Part shown: positions 1 to 8,211 of the stretch, piece by piece
Layout: each line of letters opens with the position of its first letter
Numbering within the stretch: position 1 is the stretch's first letter
Assembly (NCBI RefSeq): GCF_023074075.1
Contig: NZ_JADPKT010000087.1
Span: 102,893-166,892, forward strand
Direction: 5' to 3'
Length of the DNA stretch: 64,000 nucleotides
From: Bradyrhizobium sp. 138
GTDB lineage: Bacteria > Pseudomonadota > Alphaproteobacteria > Rhizobiales > Xanthobacteraceae
Notes under the pieces: generated by a model
Told to the model about the DNA's origin: nothing
Database searches by the model: none
Seen by the model: the letters and a program-made list of their open reading frames with translations, nothing else
Program-made: the position numbers and the translations under genes

Positions 1-541
1 GGCCAAGGCAAAGCCCGGCTCACTCAGCTTCGGATCGGTCGGTTTCGGCAGCACCCATCACCTCGCGGGAGAATTGCTCAACGCCACCGCAGGCGTCGAA
101 ATCGTGCACGTGCCGTATCGCGGCGATTCTCAATCCACCACTGCGCTGCTCGGTGGCGACGTTCCCGTCATCGTCGGCACCCCCGTTTTGCTGGCCCCAC
201 AAATCCAGAGTGGCGCGATCCGGGGGCTGGCGGTGACGTCGCCGACGCGCACCGCGTTGCTCCCCGATGTCCCGACGGTTCAGGAAGCCGGCCTCAAGGG
301 CTACGACGTGCGCACCTGGGCAGGCCTGCTCGCCCCCAAGGGAACGCCGCCCGCCATCATCGCCGCGCTCAATGCAGCGACTCTGGACGCCCTCAGGGAC
401 CCCGAGCTCAAGCAGCGTCTGGAGACGGCCGTCGGCGGCGAGGTCCGCGGCAGCTCGCCGGGGGAGATGAAGATGCTGATCGAGACCGAGATCGCCAAAT
501 GGACCGGCGTGGTCGAGCGGGCGAAGATCCCGAAAATCTGA
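1..541 (+). CDS. Tripartite tricarboxylate transporter substrate-binding protein (Bug/TctC family), 3' part
   Basis: This is the C-terminal 179 or so residues of a periplasmic solute-binding protein of the Bug/TctC family, which delivers organic acids to TctAB-type permeases. The open frame runs into the left edge, so the start and signal peptide lie outside the window. Visible family features are a GSTHHLAGELL stretch, VPYRG, the GG..P..............G.......T..R....PDVPT pattern, and the W.GLLAP.GTP segment of the second lobe. No TctA or TctB permease gene is nearby, which is usual for the many orphan Bug proteins of this group. Its substrate cannot be told from sequence. The downstream copper operon has its own promoter elements, so a functional link is unlikely. 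Confidence 0.88.
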   Translation, partial: AKAKPGSLSFGSVGFGSTHHLAGELLNATAGVEIVHVPYRGDSQSTTALLGGDVPVIVGTPVLLAPQIQSGAIRGLAVTSPTRTALLPDVPTVQEAGLKGYDVRTWAGLLAPKGTPPAIIAALNAATLDALRDPELKQRLETAVGGEVRGSSPGEMKMLIETEIAKWTGVVERAKIPKI

Positions 542-588
542 GCCGGGCAGACGGGGACGGTGCCGGCCAGCACCCCGGTCACGAATGC

Positions 589-602
589 TTGATCCGGATC
601 AA
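589..602. promoter_or_regulatory. FNR/FixK-type box (anaerobox) upstream of the copper efflux operon
   Basis: The sequence TTGATCCGGATCAA is a perfect 14-bp palindrome and an exact match to the FNR/FixK consensus TTGAT-N4-ATCAA. Its centre is at 595.5. A start site 41.5 bp downstream (about 637), with TATGTT at 624-629 as a possible -10, would make a class II FNR-type promoter and leave a leader of about 33 nt before the ATG at 670. The match to the consensus is seen; regulation by FixK2 or FnrN is inferred. Confidence 0.75.
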
Positions 603-669
603 CAAGCGCCGCTGGCGCTGGAATATGTTACTAAGGAGGCGTCCCGGGCCGAAAGGTAAGTCGATATAG

Positions 670-1032
670 ATGCGGTTCGTCCGTACCATCCTGGCATTTG
701 CAATCGCCATATCCCTGGCGATGCTGCCCGTTGGCGCGTCCGCATCCGGCCTTGCAATGTCGTCGGATGACATGCAGGCGACCATGCCAATGGGCAGCGA
801 TGCCGAGATGGCGATGGACGATTGTTGCCCCGACATGAAGGGACCGGCCAACACGGGCGGCTACAAGTGCGGGATGGGCTTTTGCTGCGTCGGCGGCACC
901 ATTGCGCTCGATGACATCAGGCCCGTCGCCTTCGGGCATTTCGCCGTAGCGGCGAGCAAGATCGCGATCCCTGAGGATCAGGTCGTGTCCGTCCGCGGCG
1001 GCAGTCCTCCCTTCCGGCCTCCTCGAATCTGA
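670..1032 (+). CDS. Secreted Met/Cys-rich small protein, putative metal-binding
   Basis: This 120-residue protein begins with a clear signal peptide (hydrophobic residues 5-21, VGASASG cleavage region). It then has a segment rich in methionine, aspartate and cysteine: MSSDDM, MPMGSDAEMAMDDCCPDM, KCGMGFCC. Met and vicinal-Cys clusters of this kind suit periplasmic Cu(I)/Ag(I) binding. It is the first gene after the FNR/FixK box and heads the FixH-like/cusB/cusA run, so a role as a copper-binding accessory (a functional stand-in for CusF) is a reasonable inference, not a demonstrated one. I do not recognise a named family. GAAAGG at 651-656 lies rather far from the ATG; ATG at 721 is an alternative but would remove the signal peptide. 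Confidence 0.65.
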   Translation: MRFVRTILAFAIAISLAMLPVGASASGLAMSSDDMQATMPMGSDAEMAMDDCCPDMKGPANTGGYKCGMGFCCVGGTIALDDIRPVAFGHFAVAASKIAIPEDQVVSVRGGSPPFRPPRI

Positions 1033-1133
1033 TCTCGCTGAGCCCCGCGACGCGCGCAGCACGCCTGTGCGCGACGACGCCTGACGTGCGCGCTTCATGC
1101 GCCACGGCGAGATCAATTCATGAGGACAGGACA

Positions 1134-1526
1134 ATGCTTTCCAAATTCAGCACCGCGGCGCTCGCCGCCACCCTTTCGCTTGCCGCTTCCGCGGCGATGG
1201 CGGGCGCCGCCGACTACGCCTTCGAGCCCGTCGCTGCGCAAATGAAGAAGGGCGACGATGTCACGCTCTCGGTGCGCCTGACCAACAAGCAGACCGGCAA
1301 GCCGGTGGCGGACGCCGTCATCTTCAAGACTCGCGTCGACATGGCCCCGGACGGCATGGCCGAGATGGAATCGGCGGTCGCGCCGCTGCCGTCGAAGGAA
1401 CCGGGCGTCTACGCCTTCAAGACGGACCTGCCGATGGCCGGTCGTTACCAGGTCACGCTGTCGGCCAAGGTGCAGGGCGAGGCGGAGACCGTCACCGGCA
1501 AGGTGATCGTCACGGCGACCAAGTGA
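1134..1526 (+). CDS. FixH/YtkA-like periplasmic protein
   Basis: A 130-residue secreted protein: signal peptide at residues 1-24, then a single beta-rich domain with the pattern YAFEP......KGDDVTLSVRL.....GKPV and later PGVYAF..DLPMAGRYQVTL. This is the layout of the FixH/YtkA-like immunoglobulin-fold family. Such proteins often lie beside RND or P-type metal exporters and are thought to act as periplasmic auxiliaries. I chose ATG 1134 because the signal peptide begins there and GAGGACAGG precedes it; the frame is open 48 bp further upstream, but that extension has no signal-like character. It lies between the Met/Cys-rich protein and cusB, all on the same strand. Confidence 0.72.
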   Translation: MLSKFSTAALAATLSLAASAAMAGAADYAFEPVAAQMKKGDDVTLSVRLTNKQTGKPVADAVIFKTRVDMAPDGMAEMESAVAPLPSKEPGVYAFKTDLPMAGRYQVTLSAKVQGEAETVTGKVIVTATK

Positions 1527-1604
1527 GCGTGCGGACGCCGCCCGCGGCGTCCGGACTTCCTTTCCTATTCACATGGACGCGCGCTCGCCGCGCGAAGACA
1601 CACC

Positions 1605-3017
1605 ATGAAGACGCTGCGTCTCCTGACGATTCTCGCTCTCGGCGGTGGCCTCGCCTTGGGCGTGTACTGGTTCTCGAACGGCGGGCGCTGGTCCGTTCAT
1701 GCGGAGGTGACCCCGGCTGCGGCACCAGCGAACCGAGCTCCGCTCTACTATCGCGATCCCAGCGGCGCGCCGCTCTGGTCCGCCGCTCCGAAGAAGGATG
1801 ACCGCGGCCGGGACTATCTGCCGGTCTACGACGATGATCAGGCGGCACCGAAGCCGGCGCAAGCGGCGTCATCGCGAAAGATCCTCCACTACCGCAATCC
1901 CATGGGCCTGCCCGACACCTCGCCGGTGCCGAAGAAGGATCCGATGGGGATGAACTATATCCCCGTCTACGAAGGCGACGAGGTCGACGACGGTACGGTG
2001 AAGCTGTCGCCGGGCAAGATCCAGCGCACCGGCGTGAAATCCGAACCGGTCGAACGTCGCGCGATCCGCGTCGCGGTCAAGGCCCCCGGCACCATCCAGC
2101 TCGACGAGCGTCGCGTCTCGGTGATCGCAATGCGCGCCGAGAGCTTTGTCCAGAAAGTCGCCGACGTCACCACCGGCACGCGGGTGAAGGCGGGCCAGCC
2201 CTTGATGGAGATCTACAGTTCGGCAGTCGCCTCCGCCGCGGCGGAATATCTCGCGACGATCACGTCCAAGACGGTGGGCGGCGTCGAGATGTACGGCCGC
2301 GGCTCGCGGCAACGGCTGGTCAATCTCGACGTCCCCGAGCCTGTGATCGCCGAGATGGAGAAGACGCGCGTCGCGCCCGTCACCGTGCATTGGTCGGCGC
2401 CGCGCGACGGTATCGTGCTCGAACGCAACGCAATCGAAGGCATGCGCGCCAATCCCGGCGACGTGTTGTTCCGGATTGCCGACACCTCGCTGGTCTGGGC
2501 GCTGGTCGACGTCGCCGAGCGCGATCTCGGCAATGTCGCGGTGGGGCAATCCGTGGCGGTGCGCGCGCGCAGCTTTCCCGGCCGTATCTTCAGCGGCAAG
2601 ATCGCGGTCGTCTATCCGCAGGTGAACCGCGAGACCCGGACGGTTCGCGTCCGGATCGAGCTCGCCAATCCCGATGCAGCGCTGCTGCCGGATATGTATG
2701 TCGATGCCGATATCAACACGGCTGATAGCACGCCGGTCCTGGCGATCCAGGATAGCTCGGTGCTCGACACCGGCGCGCGCCAGGCCGTCCTTGTCGACAA
2801 GGGCGAGGGGCGCTTCGAGCCACGCGAGGTGAAGCTCGGCCGGCGCGGCGGCGGCTACATCGAGGTGCGGGACGGACTTGCGGACGGTGAGGCGGTGGTC
2901 ACATCCGCCAACTTCCTGATCGATGCGGAAAGTAATCTCAAGGCCGCGCTCAAAGGTTTTGCCGAGGCCGCGCCTCAGGCGTCCAAACCTGGCCCTGCGA
3001 CGGGAGACCGCAAATGA
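1605..3017 (+). CDS. cusB: Heavy-metal RND efflux periplasmic adaptor subunit (CusB family)
   Basis: A 470-residue membrane fusion protein that links the inner-membrane RND pump to an outer-membrane channel. A signal anchor at residues 1-25 is followed by two tandem heavy-metal-binding-domain-like units (about residues 46-78 and 93-127), each of the form YxRxP.G...S..PKKD..G..Y.PVY. Both lack the cysteine of the classical unit. Next come the barrel-sandwich/lipoyl halves (VSVIAMRAESFVQKV; APRDGIVLERNAIEGMRANPGDVLFRIAD), the beta-barrel and a membrane-proximal domain. Its stop overlaps the cusA start by 4 nt (ATGA), indicating translational coupling. No outer-membrane factor gene (CusC-like) is present in the window. 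Confidence 0.9.
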   Translation: MKTLRLLTILALGGGLALGVYWFSNGGRWSVHAEVTPAAAPANRAPLYYRDPSGAPLWSAAPKKDDRGRDYLPVYDDDQAAPKPAQAASSRKILHYRNPMGLPDTSPVPKKDPMGMNYIPVYEGDEVDDGTVKLSPGKIQRTGVKSEPVERRAIRVAVKAPGTIQLDERRVSVIAMRAESFVQKVADVTTGTRVKAGQPLMEIYSSAVASAAAEYLATITSKTVGGVEMYGRGSRQRLVNLDVPEPVIAEMEKTRVAPVTVHWSAPRDGIVLERNAIEGMRANPGDVLFRIADTSLVWALVDVAERDLGNVAVGQSVAVRARSFPGRIFSGKIAVVYPQVNRETRTVRVRIELANPDAALLPDMYVDADINTADSTPVLAIQDSSVLDTGARQAVLVDKGEGRFEPREVKLGRRGGGYIEVRDGLADGEAVVTSANFLIDAESNLKAALKGFAEAAPQASKPGPATGDRK

Positions 3018-6000
3018 TCGCCCGCATCATCGCCTGGTCGGCGCGCAACCTGCTGCTCGTGTTGTTCGGCACCGGCTTTGCCGCCGCCGCCGGCCTCTAT
3101 GCGCTGCTCCATCTTCCGCTGGACGCGATCCCCGACCTCTCGGACACGCAGGTCATCGTCTATACCGAATATCCCGGCCAGGCGCCGCAGGTGATCGAGG
3201 ACCAGGTCACCTATCCCCTGACGACGGCGATGCTGACCGTGCCGAAATCGAAGGTCGTGCGCGGCTTCTCGTTCTTCGGCGTGTCGTTCGTCTACGTGAT
3301 CTTCGAGGACGGCACCGACATCTACTGGGCGCGCTCGCGCGTCCTGGAGTTTTTGAACGGCGCTGCGTCGCGGCTTCCCGCCGGCGTCAGCCCGACCATC
3401 GGTCCCGATGCGACCGGCGTCGGCTGGGTCTATCAGTACGCTGTCCTGTCAAAGGAACTGAACCTTGCGGATACCCGCACGATCCAGGACTGGAATTTGA
3501 AGTTTGCGCTGGCCAAGGCCGAAGGCGTCGCCGAGGTCGCCAGCATCGGCGGCTTCGTCAAGCAGTACAATGTGGTGCTCGATCCCCAGCGGATGCGCGA
3601 TCGCGGCATCAGCATGCAGAAGGTCCGCGACGCGATCCGCGCCAGCAACGCCGATGTCGGCGGGCGCACCGTCGAGCTCGCCGAGTTCGAATACGTCATC
3701 CGCGGCAAGGGCTACATCAAGGGCATCAACGATCTCGGCAACATCGTGCTGAAGACGAGCAATGGCACGCCGGTGCTGCTCCGCCACGTCGCCAGTGTCG
3801 AGCTCGGACCGGACGAGCGCAGGGGCATTGCCGAGCTGAACGGCGAAGGTGAGGTCGCCAGCGGCATCGTGCTGCAGCGCTTCGGCGTCAATGCCCTCGA
3901 CGTCATCGAGAACGTCAAAAGGCGCTTCAAGGAGATCGCGAGCAGCCTGCCGAAGTCGGTCGAGATCGTCCCGGTCTATGACCGCTCCAATCTGATCTAC
4001 GCGGCCATCGACACGCTCAAGCATACGCTGTTCGAGGAGAGCGTCGTGGTTGCGCTGGTCTGCATCGTGTTCCTGCTGCACGTCCGCAGCGCGCTGGTCG
4101 CGATCCTGATGCTGCCGGTCGGCGTGCTGATGGCGTTCGGTGCCATGAAGCTGCTTGGCCTCGGCTCGAACATCATGAGCTTAGGCGGCATCGCGATTGC
4201 GATCGGCGCCATGGTGGATGCCGCGATCGTCATGATCGAGAACGCCCACAAGCATCTCGAACGCGCCAAGCCCGAGCAGTCCCGCGTCCAGATCCTGATC
4301 GATGCCGCATCCGAAGTCGGGCCTGCGCTGTTCTTCAGCCTGCTGGTCATCACCGTATCGTTCATGCCGATCTTCACGCTGGAGTCGCAGGAGGGGCGGC
4401 TGTTCAGCCCGCTCGCGTTCACCAAGACGTTCGCGATGGCGGCTGCGGCCCTCTTGTCCGTCACCCTGGTGCCGGCGCTGATGGTGATCTTCGTCCGCGG
4501 CCGGATCGTGCCGGAGGGCAGGAATGCCATCAATCGTTTTCTGATCTGGATCTACCGGCCGGTGATCAAGGGCGTGCTGCGCGCCAAGGCGCTGGTGATC
4601 CTGGCCTCGCTCGTCGTGCTCGCCGTCACGATCTGGCCGGCGCAGCAGCTCGGAACCGAGTTCATGCCGGCGCTGAACGAGGGCACGCTGCTCTACATGC
4701 CGACAACGCTGCCCGGCATCTCCGTCACCAAGGCAGCCGAACTGATGCAGACGCAGGACCGCATCATCAAGTCGTTCCCGGAGGTCGCGTCCGTCTACGG
4801 CAAGGCGGGGCGGGCGGCGACCGCGACCGATCCGGCCCCGACCGAGATGTTCGAGACGGTGGTCAATCTGAAGCCGAAGGAGCAATGGAGGCCCGGCGTC
4901 ACTGTCGACAGCCTCATTGCGGAGATGGACAAGGCGCTGCAGTTTCCCGGCGTCTCCAATGCCTGGACCATGCCGATCAAGGCGCGGATCGACATGCTAT
5001 CCACCGGCATCCGTACGCCTGTCGGCGTCAAGGTCATGGGCACCGATCTCGTCGAGATCGACCGGCTGGCAAAGCAAATCGAACGGGTGATCAAGACGGT
5101 CCCGGGAACGTCGTCGGCTTACGCCGAGCGTGGCATCGGCGGCTACTATCTCGAGATCGTCCCGGACCGCGAGGCGCTCGCCCGCTACGGCATTTTGATC
5201 CAGGACGTGCAAGACACCATCGCGGCCGCGCTCGGCGGCCAGACCGTAACCACGACGGTGGAGGGACGGCAGCGCTTCACAGTGAACATGCGCTATCCGC
5301 GTGATCTGCGCGACAATCCCAAGGCGATCGCCAGCGACATCCTGGTGCCGATGCCGGCGGGCGGCGCCGTGCCGCTCGGCGAGGTCGCCAAGGTCGAGCC
5401 GGCGCGTGGGCCGACGTCGATCCGCACCGAGAACGGTCAGCTCGCGACCTATATCTATGTCGACATCCGCGATCGCGACATCGGCAGCTACGTCGCTGAC
5501 GCGCAACGCGCCGTGACGGAGAGCATCCAGTTTCCCGCCGGCACCTATGTGGTCTGGAGCGGCCAGTACGAATATCTCCAGCGCGCGGCAGCGCGCCTCA
5601 AGATCGTGATCCCCGTGACGCTGACGATCATCTTCCTGCTGCTGTACCTGAATTTCAGGGCAATGACCGAGACCCTCATCGTGATGCTGTCGCTGCCGTT
5701 TGCGCTGGTCGGCGGCATCTGGATGATGTGGTGGTTCGGCTTCAATCTCTCCGTCGCGGTCGCCGTCGGCTTCATCGCGCTTGCAGGCGTCGCCGCCGAG
5801 ACCGGCGTCGTAATGCTGATCTATCTCGAATACGCGCTGGTGGAGATGAAGGCGAAGCGCAACACCGAGGGCCGGGGCTTCACCCGGGCCGATCTCCATG
5901 ACGCCATCATGGTGGGCGCCGTCGAGCGCGTCCGGCCGAAGATGATGACCGTGGTCGCCATCATGGCGGGCCTGCTGCCGATCATGTGGAGCACCGGAAC

Positions 6001-6190
6001 GGGGTCGGAGATCATGCAGCGCATCGCCCTGCCGATGATCGGCGGGATGATCTCATCGACGCTGCTGACGCTGATTGTGATCCCCGCGATCTTCGGCCTG
6101 GTGAAGGGGCGGGGGCTGCCGGGTGGCGAGCAACCGGCGCTCGCCGACGAGCCCGCGTGCGCCATGCAAGCCTCGCAAGCGGCAGAATAG
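3014..6190 (+). CDS. cusA: Cu(I)/Ag(I)-type heavy-metal RND efflux pump (CusA)
   Basis: A full-length inner-membrane proton-driven exporter of 1058 residues with 12 predicted membrane helices and two large periplasmic loops. The TM4 segment carries GGIAIAIGAMVDAAIVMIEN with the acidic residues of the proton relay. Three methionines line up with the Cu(I)/Ag(I) site of E. coli CusA: M562 (LLYMP), M612 (PTEMFET) and M661 (RIDMLSTG). Their spacing, 50 and 49 residues, equals that of E. coli M573, M623 and M672. This favours monovalent copper or silver over the Co/Zn/Cd specificity of CzcA. It overlaps cusB by 4 nt and ends about 80 bp from the convergent arsC. Confidence 0.94.
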   Translation: MIARIIAWSARNLLLVLFGTGFAAAAGLYALLHLPLDAIPDLSDTQVIVYTEYPGQAPQVIEDQVTYPLTTAMLTVPKSKVVRGFSFFGVSFVYVIFEDGTDIYWARSRVLEFLNGAASRLPAGVSPTIGPDATGVGWVYQYAVLSKELNLADTRTIQDWNLKFALAKAEGVAEVASIGGFVKQYNVVLDPQRMRDRGISMQKVRDAIRASNADVGGRTVELAEFEYVIRGKGYIKGINDLGNIVLKTSNGTPVLLRHVASVELGPDERRGIAELNGEGEVASGIVLQRFGVNALDVIENVKRRFKEIASSLPKSVEIVPVYDRSNLIYAAIDTLKHTLFEESVVVALVCIVFLLHVRSALVAILMLPVGVLMAFGAMKLLGLGSNIMSLGGIAIAIGAMVDAAIVMIENAHKHLERAKPEQSRVQILIDAASEVGPALFFSLLVITVSFMPIFTLESQEGRLFSPLAFTKTFAMAAAALLSVTLVPALMVIFVRGRIVPEGRNAINRFLIWIYRPVIKGVLRAKALVILASLVVLAVTIWPAQQLGTEFMPALNEGTLLYMPTTLPGISVTKAAELMQTQDRIIKSFPEVASVYGKAGRAATATDPAPTEMFETVVNLKPKEQWRPGVTVDSLIAEMDKALQFPGVSNAWTMPIKARIDMLSTGIRTPVGVKVMGTDLVEIDRLAKQIERVIKTVPGTSSAYAERGIGGYYLEIVPDREALARYGILIQDVQDTIAAALGGQTVTTTVEGRQRFTVNMRYPRDLRDNPKAIASDILVPMPAGGAVPLGEVAKVEPARGPTSIRTENGQLATYIYVDIRDRDIGSYVADAQRAVTESIQFPAGTYVVWSGQYEYLQRAAARLKIVIPVTLTIIFLLLYLNFRAMTETLIVMLSLPFALVGGIWMMWWFGFNLSVAVAVGFIALAGVAAETGVVMLIYLEYALVEMKAKRNTEGRGFTRADLHDAIMVGAVERVRPKMMTVVAIMAGLLPIMWSTGTGSEIMQRIALPMIGGMISSTLLTLIVIPAIFGLVKGRGLPGGEQPALADEPACAMQASQAAE

Positions 6191-6271
6191 GATCGGCGAG
6201 GCGCGTACCCGTTCGTTGCGATTGCGCGCCGGGCCTGCAGGATTGGTCCGCGACTGCGCGCCGCCGTAAAC

Positions 6272-6673
6272 CTAGCGCGCTTCCACCACTTCGCCGTCCT
6301 CCTTCACGAAGCGGCCGACGGGATTGTCCAGCAGGTCGATGACGGCCTCCGAAGGGCGGCACAGCCGCGTGCCCTTCGGCGTCACCACGATCGGACGGTT
6401 GATCAGAATGGGATGGGCCAGCATCTGGTCGATCAGCTCGTCGTCGGACCATCTGGGATCGTCGAGGCCGAGTTCCTTGTACGGCGTGCCCTTCTCGCGC
6501 AGCAGCGCGCGCACGGAAATGCCCATCGCCTTGACGAGCTCGATCAGCTTCTCCCGCGAGGGCGGCGTCTTCAGATATTCGATGACGACGGGTTCAGTGC
6601 CGCTCTGCCGGATCATCGCCAGCGTGTTGCGCGAGGTGCCGCAGTCGGGGTTGTGATAGATGGTGATGGTCAT
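6272..6673 (-). CDS. arsC: Arsenate reductase, glutaredoxin-dependent (ArsC)
   Basis: A 133-residue cytoplasmic ArsC of the E. coli plasmid type, reducing arsenate to arsenite with glutathione and glutaredoxin. The catalytic cysteine is C11 in HNPDCGTSRN. Arginines that stabilise the thiol-arsenate adduct occur in the SREKL, INRPIV and GTRLCRPSE contexts. Length and fold match the family throughout (ArsC/Spx thioredoxin-like). Its ATG overlaps the stop of the upstream aquaglyceroporin gene by 4 nt, so it is the third gene of a minus-strand arsR-aqpS-arsC operon. It converges on cusA without an evident terminator. Confidence 0.96.
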   Translation of the reverse strand: MTITIYHNPDCGTSRNTLAMIRQSGTEPVVIEYLKTPPSREKLIELVKAMGISVRALLREKGTPYKELGLDDPRWSDDELIDQMLAHPILINRPIVVTPKGTRLCRPSEAVIDLLDNPVGRFVKEDGEVVEAR

Positions 6674-7371
6674 CGAGGTATCTCCGCAATTGGAACAGGG
6701 CCGCGTGCCTGCGAGGCGCCGAGCAGCCAGTTCATCAGCAGCATACCGGCGAACGCGCCGCAGAGCTCTGCAAGGATGAATCCGGGCAGGTCAACGGGGC
6801 GAATGCCGGCGAACGTGTTGGTCAGCGACCTTGCGATGGCGACTGCCGGATTGGCAAACGACGTGGAAGCCGTGAACCAATAGGCCGCCGTGATGTAAAG
6901 CCCGACCAGCCAGGGCACTGCCGTGCGCTGAAAGCGGATGCCGGCCAGGATCGTCGCGACCAACCCGAACGCAGCGACGGCTTCGGCGAACCATTGCGGC
7001 CCTCCCGTGCGAACCTTCGTCGAGAGGTCGAGCAGGGGCAGTCCGAACATCAGATGCGCGGCTATTGTTCCTGCGATGCCGCCGGCGATCTGCGCGATCA
7101 CGTAGAGCGCAGCCTCGTTCACCGGCAATTCGCGCTTGCCGGTGAAGACGAGGGTGACGGCCGGATTGAAGTGCGCGCCGGAGATCGGACCGAGCACCGT
7201 GATCAGGACAACCAGAATGGCCCCGGTCGGCAAGGTGTTGCACAGCAGTGCAAGCGCTACATCCTTGGTCAGGGTCTCCGCCATGATGCCGGACCCCACC
7301 ACGGTGGCGACGAGAATGCCCGTGCCGAGCGCCTCGGCCGCGAGGCGCCGCGAAAGGTCGAAGGCCTCCAT
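6670..7371 (-). CDS. aqpS: Arsenic-locus aquaglyceroporin (MIP family, AqpS-like)
   Basis: A 233-residue MIP channel with six membrane helices. Two NPA half-helices are visible: GAHFNPAVTLVF, and ANPAVAIARSL in the second half. It sits between arsR and arsC where many bacteria have arsB or acr3. Established precedent is AqpS of Sinorhizobium meliloti, which lets arsenite produced by ArsC leave the cell down its gradient. ATG 7371 was chosen because it gives the standard N-terminus (FDLSRRLAAEALGT) and overlaps the arsR stop by one base (TGATG). The open frame extends 90 bp upstream inside arsR but that part is not MIP-like. Confidence 0.93.
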   Translation of the reverse strand: MEAFDLSRRLAAEALGTGILVATVVGSGIMAETLTKDVALALLCNTLPTGAILVVLITVLGPISGAHFNPAVTLVFTGKRELPVNEAALYVIAQIAGGIAGTIAAHLMFGLPLLDLSTKVRTGGPQWFAEAVAAFGLVATILAGIRFQRTAVPWLVGLYITAAYWFTASTSFANPAVAIARSLTNTFAGIRPVDLPGFILAELCGAFAGMLLMNWLLGASQARGPVPIAEIPR

Positions 7372-7730
7372 CAGCGCACCCGCTCCTTTCGCTTCGGTGA
7401 GCAGCAGGATTGCAGGGTCTCGACGACGGGCTCGCAAACTTCGGGGCGTCCGCCGCAGCAATCGCGCAGCAGGAAAACCGCGATGTCGCGGAATTCGCCG
7501 AGATTGGCGCGGTAGACGATCGAGCGGCTGTGCCGCTCCGAGGAGACGAGGCGCGCGCGGCTGAGGATCGCCAGATGCGCCGAAAGCGTGTTCTGGGGGA
7601 CTTCCAGCAGGCGGGCGAGATCGCCTGCCGCAAGGCCGTCAGGCTCGTGCCGGACCAGCGTCCGGAAGGCTTCCAGACGGGTCGATTGGGACAGCGCCGC
7701 GAGCGCCAGAACGGCTTCTTCGGTTTCCAT
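7371..7730 (-). CDS. arsR: ArsR/SmtB family arsenic-responsive repressor (first copy)
   Basis: A 119-residue winged-helix repressor. The helix-turn-helix lies at about residues 33-60 (GDLARLLEVPQNTLSAHLAIL). It lacks the CVC motif in the recognition helix that binds As(III) in E. coli ArsR. Instead, cysteines cluster near the C-terminus: C91, C92, C99, then C109 and C110. That arrangement resembles the Acidithiobacillus ferrooxidans type, where As(III) is held by C95, C96 and C102. It heads arsR-aqpS-arsC and is divergent from a second arsR across 116 bp, so both probably act on that shared control region. Confidence 0.93.
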   Translation of the reverse strand: METEEAVLALAALSQSTRLEAFRTLVRHEPDGLAAGDLARLLEVPQNTLSAHLAILSRARLVSSERHSRSIVYRANLGEFRDIAVFLLRDCCGGRPEVCEPVVETLQSCCSPKRKERVR

Positions 7731-7846
7731 ATATCCAGACTTATGGAATTATTGAGATGGCGTCAATCTGAAGTCCATGGCTTTATATTTCGAATATTCT
7801 GGAAATACCGTTGACAGCCTGCTTGATGTGGAGCATCGTCCCCAGC

Positions 7847-8164
7847 ATGAAGATCGATGACGCAGCAGCACGGCTGGAAGCTCTGGGCAACCGGACCCGG
7901 CTCCAGATCTATCGGGCCCTCGTTCGCGCCGGACACTCAGGCATGCCGGTCGGCCGCCTGCAGGAAAAGCTGAAGATCCCGGCCTCGACGCTGTCGCACC
8001 ACATCAAGAGCCTGGTGTCGGTCGGGCTCGTCAGTCAGGTGCGTGAGTCCACCAGCCTGGTCTGTCATGCGAATTATGACACGATGCGAGGCCTGCTCGA
8101 TTTCATGGCGGCAGAGTGTTGTGCCGACGAGGCCGAATGCAAGGGCGCGCAAACGGCGGCCTGA
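7847..8164 (+). CDS. arsR: ArsR/SmtB family arsenic-responsive repressor (second copy)
   Basis: A 105-residue winged-helix regulator reading away from the first arsR. The HTH segment is VGRLQEKLKIPASTLSHHIKSL, and the C-terminal metal site is C91, C92 and C98 (ECCADEAEC), with the same CC-x5-C spacing as A. ferrooxidans ArsR. It is not a recent duplicate of its neighbour: the two share fold and cysteine placement but little sequence. ATG 7847 gives the normal family N-terminus; an in-frame TTG at 7811 would add 12 unconvincing residues. The flavoprotein gene follows 47 bp downstream and is likely co-transcribed. Confidence 0.92.
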   Translation: MKIDDAAARLEALGNRTRLQIYRALVRAGHSGMPVGRLQEKLKIPASTLSHHIKSLVSVGLVSQVRESTSLVCHANYDTMRGLLDFMAAECCADEAECKGAQTAA

Positions 8165-8211
8165 TTTTTTTGCGGATTTATTCCATGATTCTAGAAAAAT
8201 GGGAGAAGCCA

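Noticed and set aside
7755..7769. TTGA-N7-TCAA between the two arsR genes as an FNR-type box
   Set aside because: The spacing is one base too long for TTGAT-N4-ATCAA; an ArsR operator is more likely in this place.
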